Shown here: piece by piece, positions 56,051-64,000 of the stretch | How positions within the stretch are numbered: the stretch's first letter is position 1 | Layout: each line of letters opens with the position of its first letter | Source: Xanthobacter tagetidis | GTDB lineage: Bacteria; Pseudomonadota; Alphaproteobacteria; Rhizobiales; Xanthobacteraceae | NCBI RefSeq assembly: GCF_003667445.1 | Contig: NZ_RCTF01000006.1 | Coordinates: 124,001-188,000, forward strand | DNA length: 64,000 bases | Reading direction: 5' to 3' | Position numbers and translations under genes: made by a program | Notes under the pieces: generated by a model | The model's database searches: none | Told to the model about the DNA's origin: nothing | The model's input: only the letters and a program-made list of their open reading frames with translations

Positions 56051-56728
56051 TCATTCTTGTGAAGCACGCCGCGGGCGGCGCCCGAGGGCCTCCGCCAGGA
56101 ACGCGCCGGCGTGGAAAAGCCCGGCCTCGTCAATGCCGTGGCCGAGGTCGGGGCACATGTGCCACTCCACCGGCGCGCCGGCCGCGGCCAGCGCCTGCGC
56201 GCTTGCGAACATGGCCGAGACCGGGATCAGCTCGTCCTGCGCCCCATGGACCAGGAGCAGCGGCGGCGGGCGGTCGATCGCCTCGGGCGGGTTCTGAAGC
56301 TGTGCCCACAAGCCCGAGCAGCCGACCACCGCCGCCGGGCGCGCGCCCCCTTGGGCGGTCGCCGCATGCAGCGCCATCATTGCCCCCTGGCTGAAGCCGA
56401 GCAGCGCGAGGCGGGACGCCGGAAGGCGCAGCGCCGTCAGTTCGCTGTCGAGGAAGGCGCGCAGCGTCGGCCAGGCGGCCTGCGTGCCGCGGGCCAGCTC
56501 ATGCGGATCGCGGAAGGTGAGCGGAAACCATTGCCGCCCCACCGGCTCCTCGGCGCAGGGCTCCGGCGCATGGGGCGCGACGAAGGCGGCGCCCGGCAGC
56601 AGATTGGCGAACGCGGCGCCGATGTCGATCAGGTCGCGCCCGTCGGCGCCATAACCGTGCAGCAGCACCACCAAGGCGTCGGCGGCGCCGGAACGCGGCG
56701 CGAGGCGGGGACCGTCGAGCAGGGCCAT
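56051..56728 (-). CDS. Carboxylesterase/phospholipase-like alpha/beta hydrolase
   Basis: A 225-residue protein of the YpfH/acyl-protein-thioesterase type: LVVLLHGYGADGRDLI, nucleophile elbow LLGFSQGAMMAL, catalytic Asp in HGAQDELIPV and His in PDLGHGIDEAG. It probably hydrolyses esters in the cytoplasm. An ATG at 56788 would extend it by 20 Pro-rich residues and overlap the upstream glycosylase gene, so 56728 is preferred. Confidence 0.85.
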   Translation of the reverse strand: MALLDGPRLAPRSGAADALVVLLHGYGADGRDLIDIGAAFANLLPGAAFVAPHAPEPCAEEPVGRQWFPLTFRDPHELARGTQAAWPTLRAFLDSELTALRLPASRLALLGFSQGAMMALHAATAQGGARPAAVVGCSGLWAQLQNPPEAIDRPPPLLLVHGAQDELIPVSAMFASAQALAAAGAPVEWHMCPDLGHGIDEAGLFHAGAFLAEALGRRPRRASQE

Positions 56729-56750
56729 GGGAGCGTCCGGGGCTGGAGGA

Positions 56751-57401
56751 TCAGGCGGGGGCGCCGAGGCGGGCTCGGCGCGCGCCATAATAGGCCCACA
56801 GGAGGTGCGCCGCCACGCCGCGCAGCGGCCGCCAGTCCTCGGCGATGGCGAACAGGCCGAGGTCCGAGCACCGGCCCGGCAGGCCGAGCGCCTCGCCCGC
56901 CGCCACCTTCAGCGCCAGGTCCCCCACGGGGAATGCATCGCCCCGGCCGAGACAGAAGAGCAGGTAGATGTCGGCGCTCCACAGGCCGATGCCCGGCAGG
57001 CGGGTGAGATAGGCTCCGGCGGCGTCCGCCTCCATGGCGTCCACGTGGGAAAGGTCCACGGTGCCCGCCGCGAGCGCGCCGGCGATGCCGCGCAGCGTGC
57101 GGATTTTCGGCGCCGACAGGCCGGCGGCGCGCAGATCGTCGTCGGAGGCGGCCAGCAGCGCGTCGGCGGCGATCGTGCCGCCGAGCCGGGCCTCCAGCCG
57201 CGCGGTGATGGAGCGCGCCGCCGCCACCGAAAGCTGCTGCGCCACGACGATGGCGGCGAGCCCGGAAAAGCCCGGTGCCCGGCGCCGCAGGGTCGGGCGC
57301 CCCGCCTCCGCGACCAGAGGCACGAGGCGCGGGTCGAGGTCGACCAGCGCCTCGAGCGCGCGCTCGAACGTCGGCTGGTCGGTGAGGATCGGCTCGTTCA
57401 T
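56751..57401 (-). CDS. DNA-3-methyladenine glycosylase II (AlkA-like)
   Basis: A 216-residue helix-hairpin-helix glycosylase. The HhH motif LPGIGLWSADIYLLFCLGR and the catalytic Asp in DAFPVGDLAL are clear. It removes alkylated bases from DNA. The AraC-like Ada domain and the long N-terminal part of E. coli AlkA are absent, as in short-form AlkA. The downstream esterase gene starts 22 bp after its stop. Confidence 0.92.
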   Translation of the reverse strand: MNEPILTDQPTFERALEALVDLDPRLVPLVAEAGRPTLRRRAPGFSGLAAIVVAQQLSVAAARSITARLEARLGGTIAADALLAASDDDLRAAGLSAPKIRTLRGIAGALAAGTVDLSHVDAMEADAAGAYLTRLPGIGLWSADIYLLFCLGRGDAFPVGDLALKVAAGEALGLPGRCSDLGLFAIAEDWRPLRGVAAHLLWAYYGARRARLGAPA

Positions 57402-57427
57402 CGGCTCCGCCCGGCTGCTGCCGCCCG

Positions 57428-58444
57428 GTGAGGGGCGCCGTGGGAAATGCTATGGCTCACGCCGCGAGCATGGCGCCGCCGGGCGCGCCGCGCAAAGGGG
57501 AGCCGCGCACCGTGGAGACGCAGGAGGCCGACAGAGGAACGACGCCGGCCCCGCGCCGCTTCGTCTGCCGCTTCGCGCCGAGCCCCAACGGGCGGCTGCA
57601 TCTGGGCCATGCCTACTCCGCTCTGGTCAACCACGATGCCGCCCGCCGCATGGGCGGCACCTATCTGGTGCGCATGGAGGACATCGACCTCACCCGGTGT
57701 CGACCCGAATTCGCGGACGCCATCCTCGACGACCTCGCCTTCATCGGCGCCCCGCCGGACGCCCCGCCGCGCCGGCAGTCGGCCCACATGGCGGACTACG
57801 CGGCCGCGCTGGCGCGGCTGGAAGGCATGGGTCTGGTCTATCCCGCCTTCGAGAGCCGGGCCGAGATCGCCCGCGCCGTCGCTGCGCAGGACGCCGCCGG
57901 CGCGCCGCTCGCGCGCGATCCGGACGGCGTGCCGCTGCTCCCGTTCGCGCGCAAGCGGCTTTCCGATGCGGCGCGCGCCCGCCGGCGCGCGGCAGGAGAG
58001 CCCCACGTGCTGCGGCTCCACATGGCGGCTGCGGTGGAGGCGGCGGGCGGTCCGCTCGCCTGGCACGAGGCGCAGGGGCTGCCGGAGGGACCGGCCGCTC
58101 TCGTGGCGGCGGCCCCCGAGGCCTGGGGCGACGTGATCCTCGCCCGGCGCGACGTGCCGACCAGCTACCATCTCTCCGTGGTGGTGGACGATGCGGCCCA
58201 GGGCATCACCCACGTGATCCGCGGCGAGGACCTGTTCCAGGCCACCGCGGTGCACGTGCTGCTGCAACGGCTCCTCGGCCTGCCGCAGCCGGTCTACCAC
58301 CACCACCGCCTGATCCGCGACGCGGCCGGGGCGAAGCTCTCCAAGAGCGCGGGCGCCGACGGCCTCGCCGCGCTGCGGGCGGCCGGCGTGACGCCGGCGG
58401 AGCTGCGCCGGCGCCTCGGCCTTCAGCCGACGCCGGCCACGTAG
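57428..58444 (+). CDS. gluQ: Glutamyl-Q tRNA(Asp) synthetase
   Basis: A 338-residue GluRS paralogue lacking the anticodon-binding domain. The class I motifs are RFAPSPNGRLHLGHAYSAL (HIGH region) and KLSKS near residue 300. It attaches glutamate to queuosine at position 34 of tRNA-Asp. The zinc-binding Cys cluster of the E. coli enzyme is replaced by AFESRAEI. The extreme N-terminus is uncertain; ATG codons at 57452 or 57470 are alternatives. It overlaps the convergent AEC gene by 22 bp. Confidence 0.9.
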   Translation: MRGAVGNAMAHAASMAPPGAPRKGEPRTVETQEADRGTTPAPRRFVCRFAPSPNGRLHLGHAYSALVNHDAARRMGGTYLVRMEDIDLTRCRPEFADAILDDLAFIGAPPDAPPRRQSAHMADYAAALARLEGMGLVYPAFESRAEIARAVAAQDAAGAPLARDPDGVPLLPFARKRLSDAARARRRAAGEPHVLRLHMAAAVEAAGGPLAWHEAQGLPEGPAALVAAAPEAWGDVILARRDVPTSYHLSVVVDDAAQGITHVIRGEDLFQATAVHVLLQRLLGLPQPVYHHHRLIRDAAGAKLSKSAGADGLAALRAAGVTPAELRRRLGLQPTPAT

Positions 58445-59361
58445 AGCCAGAAGGCGATGGTGACGACCGCGAGCACTGTGGAGAGCGATACGGCGCTCGA
58501 CGCCGTGCCCACCTCCACGCCGTAGCGCTGGGCGAACAGATAGCCGTTGATGCCGCACGGCATGGCTGCGAACAGCACGGCGACGCCGGCCCACACGGGC
58601 GGCATGGGCAGCACCAGCGTCAGCGCCAGCACGATCAGCGGATGCACCATCAGCTTCAGCGCGCAGATCACCGAGGCCGGCCCGAGCCGGCCGCGGATGC
58701 CGTAGCGCTTCAGCGACAGGCCGAGGGAGATCAGCGCGCAGGGCGTCGCGGCCGCGGCCAGCATGTCCACCAATTGCTTCGGCACCCCGGACACCTGGAA
58801 ATCCAGGAGCCGCGAAATCCCGCCCACATAGATGCCGAGCAGCACCGGGTTCAGCGCCAGCGCCTTGGCGAGCCGCATCACGCTGGCGCGGGAAAAGCCG
58901 GCCTGGCCCTCCAGCATCACCGTGGCCGCAATCATCATCACCGGCAGGTGGATGGCGATGAGCAGGAACAGCGGCACCGCCCCCGCCTCGCCATAGGCCT
59001 TCAGGATCAGCGGCACGCCGACGAACACGGTGTTGGCCTGGCCGGCGGTGAAGCCCTGGATCACCGCCTCCACATGGCCGCGCTTCAGCACCAGGCGGGC
59101 ATAGGCCATGGCGAGGCCGAACACCAGGAACGCGCCGGTGAAGTAGGCGATCCAGTAGCCCCAGGGCTGGGCATCGGGGAGCTTCGCCTCGCTCAGCGTC
59201 CGAAAGATCAGCACCGGCACCGCGAGGCCGAAGACGAACTCCGCGAGCCCGTCGGACGCCTTGTCGGAGATCAGCCCGACATTCGCCGACAGGAAGCCCA
59301 CCCCCACCATGCCGAACACCGGAAGGACGATGACGGCGATGTCGGCAAGGGTGGCCAGCAT
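58423..59361 (-). CDS. AEC (auxin efflux carrier) family transporter
   Basis: A 312-residue protein with about ten transmembrane helices. N-terminal VLPVFGMVGVGFLSAN, a central G-Q-A-N-T-V-F-V-G-V-P-L and C-terminal LFAAMPCGINGYLFA are AEC features. Bacterial members export or exchange organic acids such as malate. The substrate here is not evident. The start at 59361 places the first TM directly at the N-terminus. Confidence 0.9.
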   Translation of the reverse strand: MLATLADIAVIVLPVFGMVGVGFLSANVGLISDKASDGLAEFVFGLAVPVLIFRTLSEAKLPDAQPWGYWIAYFTGAFLVFGLAMAYARLVLKRGHVEAVIQGFTAGQANTVFVGVPLILKAYGEAGAVPLFLLIAIHLPVMMIAATVMLEGQAGFSRASVMRLAKALALNPVLLGIYVGGISRLLDFQVSGVPKQLVDMLAAAATPCALISLGLSLKRYGIRGRLGPASVICALKLMVHPLIVLALTLVLPMPPVWAGVAVLFAAMPCGINGYLFAQRYGVEVGTASSAVSLSTVLAVVTIAFWLYVAGVG

Positions 59362-59368
59362 GTCCGGC

Positions 59369-59665
59369 TCAGGCGGCCCGCGAAGCCGGCGCGCGCACGG
59401 GCGCAAGCTCGGCCGCGCGCACGCCCACCGTCACCGCGAGGCGCATGCGCAGCCGCTCGGCCACCGCCGGCTCGGCGGAAAAGTCCAGGGTGGCCGAGAG
59501 GCCGCGGGCATCGGCGGCGCAGGTGACGGCGCTCGGCAGCACGTCGTGGATCACGAACGGCTCCAGAAGGCGCAGGAGCAGGTTGGGATCGGCCTCGGCC
59601 GCCACGGTCAGGCGGTGGAGGGGCTGGGGCTGGGGCGCGCTGGGCGCCGAAGGGTGCGAAGACAT
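59369..59665 (-). CDS. Small protein with ACT-like pattern
   Basis: A 98-residue protein with a Pro-rich N-terminus followed by LHRLTVAAEADPNLLLRLLEPFVIHDVLPSAVTC and a second strand-helix unit. The strand-helix-strand spacing is reminiscent of small ACT-domain regulators such as IlvM, but similarity is weak and it is called only as a likely fold. It stops 7 bp before the AEC gene start, so co-transcription is likely. Confidence 0.55.
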   Translation of the reverse strand: MSSHPSAPSAPQPQPLHRLTVAAEADPNLLLRLLEPFVIHDVLPSAVTCAADARGLSATLDFSAEPAVAERLRMRLAVTVGVRAAELAPVRAPASRAA

Positions 59666-59913
59666 TGGGCCGGTTCCGGGAGCGGGCCGCGGGCGCCTGA
59701 AGGAGAGCAAGGCCCGAACAGGGCCGTCGGCGCGCGCGTCGAAGCAGAAGGGATGCGGTTCAGGAGACCCGGCCGAGCGTATCGACCGGGCGAGAAATTC
59801 GCCGCTGCGCCGGAAGAAGGCCCGGCTTCCCTTGTCCGAAGTGGCACATGCGCGATCCTTTAGTCCCGGCCTCCGCAAGCGTCAACCGCCGCGCGGCACG
59901 GCAGGGCCCGGCC

Positions 59914-60822
59914 TCAATAGAACGAGACCGGGAACCAGCGCAGATAGAGGTCGGTGTAGACGCCCTTCTCCCAGATGCGCTGGAGCGCGTAGTCGATGGC
60001 GTGGCGCAGCCCGTCATTGCCGGCCCTGACCGCCACGGCGAAGCCGTCGCCGAAGAAGCGGCTCTCGGTGAAGGGTCCGCCCACGAAGGCGCAGCAGGCG
60101 CCCGAATCCGTGCCGTTGAGCCAGATGGCGAGCGTGATGCCGTCGCCGAAGACGAGGTCGACCTCGCCCTTGCGCAGCGCCTCCTGGGCGCCCTTGAGGT
60201 CGGCATAGGTGCGGATCGCTGCCTCGTTGAAGAACGAGCGCAGATAGGCCTCGTGGGCGGTGCGCCCCACCACCCCGACGCGTTTGGAGGCGACGATCTC
60301 GGGCGTCGCGTCCGCCGGGCCGGCGCCGCTGCGGCCGACGAAGCGGGCGGGCGTGCCGAGATAGCGCTCGGAGAAGTCGAGGACCGTCCGCGAGGCCGGG
60401 GTGGCGGCGACGCCGGCGATGGCGGCATCCGCCCGGCCCTGCTCCACCGCCCCGACGATCTGGTCGAACGGCTCGGCGGCGATGGTGCAGGAGGCGCCCA
60501 GCTCGTCGCAGATGGCCCGCGCGAGGTCCACGTTGAAGCCGGAGAGCGCGTCATTGGCGCCGGTGAAATTGAACGGCGGATAGTCGTCCGCCGTCACGAA
60601 GCGCAGCGTCTTGGGCAGGCGCGCCGCGTCGGGACGCTCGATGCGGCGTTCCACGTTCCAGAAGTTGGGCACCTTGACCGCCGCCGGCTTGCCGTTCGGC
60701 GCGGCCGGCTGCGCCGCCACGCCGCTGGCGACGGCCGCCCCCACCAGCACCAGCGTCGCGAGAAATGTCGCAAAGCGTGTGGCCGCCGGCCGTCGCACCC
60801 GAATCGAGGATGGATTGTCCAT
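59914..60822 (-). CDS. Periplasmic solute-binding protein, family 3
   Basis: A 302-residue protein with a signal peptide (TRFATFLATLVLVGAAVASGVAAQ) and the SBP_bac_3 pattern: LRFVTADDYPPFNF, GFNVDLARAICDELGASC, FDQIVGAVEQGRADAAIAG and ALQRIWEKGVYTDLYLRWF. It resembles binding proteins of polar amino-acid ABC systems or related stand-alone proteins. No permease or ATPase genes are adjacent. The ATG at 60822 is chosen; one nine codons upstream is possible. Confidence 0.88.
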   Translation of the reverse strand: MDNPSSIRVRRPAATRFATFLATLVLVGAAVASGVAAQPAAPNGKPAAVKVPNFWNVERRIERPDAARLPKTLRFVTADDYPPFNFTGANDALSGFNVDLARAICDELGASCTIAAEPFDQIVGAVEQGRADAAIAGVAATPASRTVLDFSERYLGTPARFVGRSGAGPADATPEIVASKRVGVVGRTAHEAYLRSFFNEAAIRTYADLKGAQEALRKGEVDLVFGDGITLAIWLNGTDSGACCAFVGGPFTESRFFGDGFAVAVRAGNDGLRHAIDYALQRIWEKGVYTDLYLRWFPVSFY

Positions 60823-60869
60823 GGCGGCTGCTGTACCTTCAGATTGCAATGCGCCGGAGGGGGCGACGC

Positions 60870-62816
60870 ATGGTGGGGGAGGCGCGCGGCGCCCGCAAGG
60901 CCATGGGCGAGCGATGGGCCGGTGCCGCCTCGGGCGCCCCGGCGGGGGCGAAGGAGTCCCGTCACGCAGCCCGCGCCATCGTCTCCCGCCCTGCCCATGC
61001 CCTTCCTATGCCGCCGGAGCTTGCGCCTTTCAAGGACGTGCTGGCCCCCGCGCTTCTCGCCGCGGCCGCCCGGCGGGCCCGCCGCCTGGGTGTCGGCGGC
61101 GACGAGGTCCTGGTCGCCGCAGGCACCGTGACGGCAGCCGAGGCTGCGGAGATGATCGCCGAGCGCCTCGGCGTCGGCGTCGCCGATCTCGATGCCATGC
61201 CGATGCCCGAGGGACCGCTGGCGAAGGCGGCGCTGCGCACCGGGGTCATCATGGAGCCCATGCCCGGCGGGCGCACCCGCTTCACCTGGGCGGTGGCGGG
61301 CCGGCAGGTGCGGCGCCTCGCCCGGGCGCTCGACGCCGACCCGGGCCTCGCCGGCCGGGTGCGGCTCGCCGCGCCGGACGCGCTGGCGCAGCGCATCCAT
61401 GACGCTTGCGGCGAAGGCCTGTGCGACGATGCCGCCTACGACCTGCTGCGCACGCGGCCGGACAGCTCCGCCGCGACCCTGCGACCGGCGCGAACCCTCG
61501 CCTTCGGCGCCGTCCTGTTCGGACTGCCTGCCGCGCTGGCGCTGGTGCTGGTGCCCGACGCGGCTCTCCTGGCACTGCAGGCCGCGCTCTCGCTGGTGTT
61601 TCTCGCCTGGATCGCGCTGCGCCTGTCCGGCTGCCTCTGCCCCAGCCCGGCCGATCCGCCAGCGGCGGCGGACGACCGCGGCCTGCCGCTCTATTCCATC
61701 CTCGTGCCGCTCTACCGGGAAGCCGCGAGCGTGCCGCGCCTCGCGCGGGCGCTCGCGGCGCTCGACTATCCGCCCGAGAAGCTCGACATCAAGCTGGTGG
61801 TGGAGGAGGACGACGGCGAGACCCGCGCCGCCATCGCCGCCTGCAGGCTGCCGCCCCGGTTCGCGCAGGTGGTCGTGCCGGCCATCGGGCCGCGCACCAA
61901 GCCGAAGGCGCTCAACATGGCGCTGCCGTTCGCCCGCGGCCAGTTCGTGGCGATCTACGACGCCGAGGATGCGCCCGAGCCGGACCAGCTCCGGCGCGCG
62001 CTCGCCGCCTTCCGGGCCGGCGGCCCCGGCATCGCCTGCGTCCAGGCGCGCCTCGCCGTGGACAACGGGGCCGAAAGCTGGATCAGCGGCCATTTCGCGG
62101 CCGAATATGCCGCCCAGTTCGACGTCCTGCTGCCGCTGCTGAGCGCGGTCGGACTGCCGGTGCTGCTCGGCGGCACCTCCAACCATTTCCGCCGCGACGT
62201 GCTGGAGCGGGTGGGCGCCTGGGACCCGTTCAACGTCACCGAGGACGCCGATCTCGGGGTCCGCCTCGCCCGCGCCGGCTGGCGCACGCTGGTCATCGCC
62301 TCCGCCACCCAGGAGGAGGCGCCCGTCCGCATCGGCGCGTGGCTCGGCCAGCGCACCCGCTGGCTCAAGGGATGGGCGCAGACCCTGATGGTGCACGGCC
62401 GCGATCCCGCCGCCTTGGTCCGCGACCTCGGGCCGGGCGCCACGGCGGCGCTGTTCCTGCTCACCGCCGGCCCCTATGCCGCGGCGCTGCTGCATCCCGT
62501 GTTCGTGGCGGTGCTGGCGCGGGACGTCTGGCACGGCGCGCTGGGCGCACCCTGTGTCTCGCCGGCCGAGGTCGCCGCCTCGGCCTTGGCCTACACCACG
62601 CTGATCGCCGGCTACGGGGCGGCGGCGCTGTCCGCCGCCGTCGGCTGCGCCCGGCGCGGCCTGCCGGTGCGCCTCGCGACGCTCGCGACCATCCCGCTCT
62701 ATTGGCTGCTGCTGTCGGTCGCGGCATGGCGGGCGGTGCTGGAACTGCTTCGCCGTCCGCATTTCTGGTGCAAGACGGAGCACGCCGTCTCGCGCCGCGG
62801 CGCGCGTCAGAAGTAG
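60870..62816 (+). CDS. Membrane glycosyltransferase family 2 with N-terminal GspE-like domain
   Basis: A 648-residue protein. The N-terminal ~150 residues (RLGVGGDEVLVAAGTVTAAEAAEMIAERLGVGVADLD) resemble the MshEN/GspE N-terminal domain. Two TM helices follow (~residues 200-245), then a GT2 domain with YSILVPLYREAASVPRL, IYDAEDAPEPD, GGTSNHFRRDVL and the Q-x-x-R-W motif GQRTRWLKGWAQT, and C-terminal TM helices. The motif set matches polysaccharide-making, processive GT2 enzymes. The start at 60870 follows GGAGGGGG. It overlaps the convergent Sco gene by 10 bp. Confidence 0.87.
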   Translation: MVGEARGARKAMGERWAGAASGAPAGAKESRHAARAIVSRPAHALPMPPELAPFKDVLAPALLAAAARRARRLGVGGDEVLVAAGTVTAAEAAEMIAERLGVGVADLDAMPMPEGPLAKAALRTGVIMEPMPGGRTRFTWAVAGRQVRRLARALDADPGLAGRVRLAAPDALAQRIHDACGEGLCDDAAYDLLRTRPDSSAATLRPARTLAFGAVLFGLPAALALVLVPDAALLALQAALSLVFLAWIALRLSGCLCPSPADPPAAADDRGLPLYSILVPLYREAASVPRLARALAALDYPPEKLDIKLVVEEDDGETRAAIAACRLPPRFAQVVVPAIGPRTKPKALNMALPFARGQFVAIYDAEDAPEPDQLRRALAAFRAGGPGIACVQARLAVDNGAESWISGHFAAEYAAQFDVLLPLLSAVGLPVLLGGTSNHFRRDVLERVGAWDPFNVTEDADLGVRLARAGWRTLVIASATQEEAPVRIGAWLGQRTRWLKGWAQTLMVHGRDPAALVRDLGPGATAALFLLTAGPYAAALLHPVFVAVLARDVWHGALGAPCVSPAEVAASALAYTTLIAGYGAAALSAAVGCARRGLPVRLATLATIPLYWLLLSVAAWRAVLELLRRPHFWCKTEHAVSRRGARQK

Positions 62817-63457
62817 CGCTTCAGTTCGGCCGCGGCCTCGGCCGGAGGACGCTTGGCGTTGAACGGCGCGGCGAAGATGCCGGTCTTGTCCATGAGATAG
62901 ACCACGGCGGTGTGGTCCATCGTATAGTCGTCGCCGGTCAGCGGCACCTTGCGGGAATAGACGCGGTACGCTTTCTTGATCGCCTCCACCTGCTCCGGCG
63001 TGCCGGACAGGCCGCGAAGCTGGGGCGCGAAGCTGCCGAGATAGGATTTCAGCACCTCCGGCGTGTCGCGCTCGGGATCGACGCTGACGAAGAAGGCCTG
63101 CAGCCGGTTCGCGTCGGGGCCGAGCGCGGCGAAGATCTCAGACATCTCGAACAAGGCGGTCGGGCACACGTCCGGGCAGTGGGTGAAGCCGAAGAAGATC
63201 AGCGTAGGCTTGCCCTTCAGCGACGCCTCGGTGACGGTCGCGCCGTTCTGGTCGACGAGGGTGAAGGGGCCGCCCACCGCGGCCACCCCCTGCCCCGTGG
63301 AGCGGGTGGGGCCGGGCAGCAGCAGGCCCACCGCCACCACGAGCACCGCGGCACCGGCCAGGAAGGCCGAAAACAGCGCCACGATGCGCAGGCGCGCGCT
63401 GCGGCCGGGCGCGCCGGTGGGCTTCGGCTTGCCGGAAGGCTTTACGGGAGACGGCAT
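62807..63457 (-). CDS. SCO1/SenC copper chaperone
   Basis: A 216-residue protein with an N-terminal membrane anchor (RIVALFSAFLAGAAVLVVAVGLLLPG) and a thioredoxin-like domain carrying the copper ligands in CPDVCP and His in DYTMDHTAVVYLMDK. Sco proteins assemble the Cu-A site of cytochrome oxidase or reduce its thiols. No cox genes are in the window. Confidence 0.95.
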   Translation of the reverse strand: MPSPVKPSGKPKPTGAPGRSARLRIVALFSAFLAGAAVLVVAVGLLLPGPTRSTGQGVAAVGGPFTLVDQNGATVTEASLKGKPTLIFFGFTHCPDVCPTALFEMSEIFAALGPDANRLQAFFVSVDPERDTPEVLKSYLGSFAPQLRGLSGTPEQVEAIKKAYRVYSRKVPLTGDDYTMDHTAVVYLMDKTGIFAAPFNAKRPPAEAAAELKRYF

Positions 63458-63484
63458 GGGACCTCGTTCGCCGCGCGCACCCGC

Positions 63485-63715
63485 CTAGAGGCAGGAGCCG
63501 ATCCCGGCGGTCAGTGTATCGAAGAAGACGGACACGCCGTTGCGCATCCACAAAAGCACCGCAGCCGCGAACAGCGCGCCGCCGAACAGCGCGGTCGCCC
63601 AGACGACGAGCGGCGTCGAGAAGGCCGGGGACGGACGGCCAGCGGCATCCCGCGACGGCTGCGCCGGCGATGCGACACCGGCTTCGAAGGTCCCGGCTTC
63701 AAAGGTCTTGGCCAT
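63485..63715 (-). CDS. Small single-TM membrane protein
   Basis: A 76-residue protein with a polar N-terminus and one transmembrane helix (TPLVVWATALFGGALFAAAVLLWM), ending GSCL. It begins after CATGGCC, and its gene ends 27 bp before the Sco gene start on the same strand, so the two are probably co-transcribed. No family is recognised; a role in oxidase assembly is inference from context only. Confidence 0.6.
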   Translation of the reverse strand: MAKTFEAGTFEAGVASPAQPSRDAAGRPSPAFSTPLVVWATALFGGALFAAAVLLWMRNGVSVFFDTLTAGIGSCL

Positions 63716-63883
63716 GGCCTGCCCTGAATTCCCCTTGCCTGCCCCCCGGCCTTGAGGAGCTGCGGGAAGATTAGCGCGCATCGGCGGCAAGGTCCAAGCG
63801 ACGCGGCGTCACGGGCGCGTGACGCCCGCGCGTTGACGCATTCGGCGCTCATTCCTAAGTTCGCCCGTCTCCCGGAGATCGAA

Positions 63884-64000
63884 ATGTCCCACGCCGCGTC
63901 TGCGTCCGCAATTCCCGCCGAACTTGCCGCCGAGCTGAAGAGTGTCGCCGAGACAGCGTCCGCCTGGCCGTTCGAGGAGGCGCGCAAGCTGGTGGAGCGG
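63884..64000 (+). CDS. lysK: Lysine--tRNA ligase, class I, 3' truncated
   Basis: The first 39 residues are present. AELKSVAETASAWPFEEARKLVER matches the N-terminus of alphaproteobacterial class I LysRS. The remaining ~490 residues lie beyond the window. The AT-richer GCTCATTCCTAAGTTCGC region upstream probably holds the promoter. Confidence 0.78.
   Translation, partial: MSHAASASAIPAELAAELKSVAETASAWPFEEARKLVER

Overview
The window is a GC-rich bacterial chromosome segment, gene-dense on both strands, with no plasmid, prophage or CRISPR hallmarks. Several genes point to an alphaproteobacterium of the Hyphomicrobiales (Rhizobiales): an Irr-type Fur regulator with a heme-regulatory Gly-Cys-Pro motif, the fabF-dehydrogenase-lpxXL set for very-long-chain fatty-acid lipid A, DUF2794, class I-type lysK, a ccmABCDG-type cytochrome c maturation set, and 6S RNA upstream of a 5-formyl-THF cyclo-ligase gene. 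High GC and paired CCGGTC-AAGCCGG intergenic palindromes fit Xanthobacteraceae-like organisms, but that family placement is inference.

Layout. 1-9 kb: a truncated Sel1/PodJ-like protein, ruvC-DUF1772-ruvA, a VapBC-like pair, a flavin reductase, a secreted hydrolase, a DUF4394 protein divergent from a SigK-like ECF sigma/RskA anti-sigma pair, and a DUF1254/DUF1214 exported protein. 10-21 kb: a polysaccharide deacetylase, ffh, rpsP, pepA, holC, holin-like/DUF883-like envelope proteins, a DsbA-fold isomerase, a lipase-like hydrolase, a YjbQ protein, an orphan NarL-type regulator and ampG. 21.6-32 kb: an RND efflux pump and adaptor, murJ, 6S RNA, the formyl-THF cyclo-ligase, a YmdB-like phosphodiesterase and thrS. 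31.8-36.3 kb: a second toxin-antitoxin-like pair (PIN toxin plus an unusual antitoxin) with a repeated operator-like sequence, a c-type cytochrome, an exported conserved protein, purE-purK, and an AT-rich promoter region leading to a small Cys/Pro-rich secreted peptide and a 448-residue membrane protein of unknown function.

37.6-49 kb: lpxXL, adh and fabF for lipid A, an SH3b protein, a hydroxypyruvate reductase, a MoeB/ThiF protein, a copper-binding four-helix protein, and the cytochrome c maturation genes. These are split into ccmA, ccmB and ccmC-ccmD-ccmG by unrelated genes and by a large palindromic repeat. 49-64 kb: acnA, a DUF1223 protein, DUF2794, irr, dsbB, an HNH nuclease, an esterase, an AlkA-like glycosylase, gluQ, an AEC transporter, a solute-binding protein, a membrane GT2 glycosyltransferase, a Sco protein and the start of lysK.

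Themes are mostly housekeeping: DNA repair, translation, cell-envelope and lipid A synthesis, and copper/heme/thiol handling for cytochromes (ccm, Sco, Csp-like, DsbB, Irr). The items most worth follow-up are a shared promoter-like motif pair between the DUF4394 gene and the sigma gene, the DUF7662-like/PIN module with its repeated operator, the small secreted peptide with its membrane-protein neighbour, and two families of palindromic intergenic repeats, one of which sits inside the ccmA-ccmB junction.
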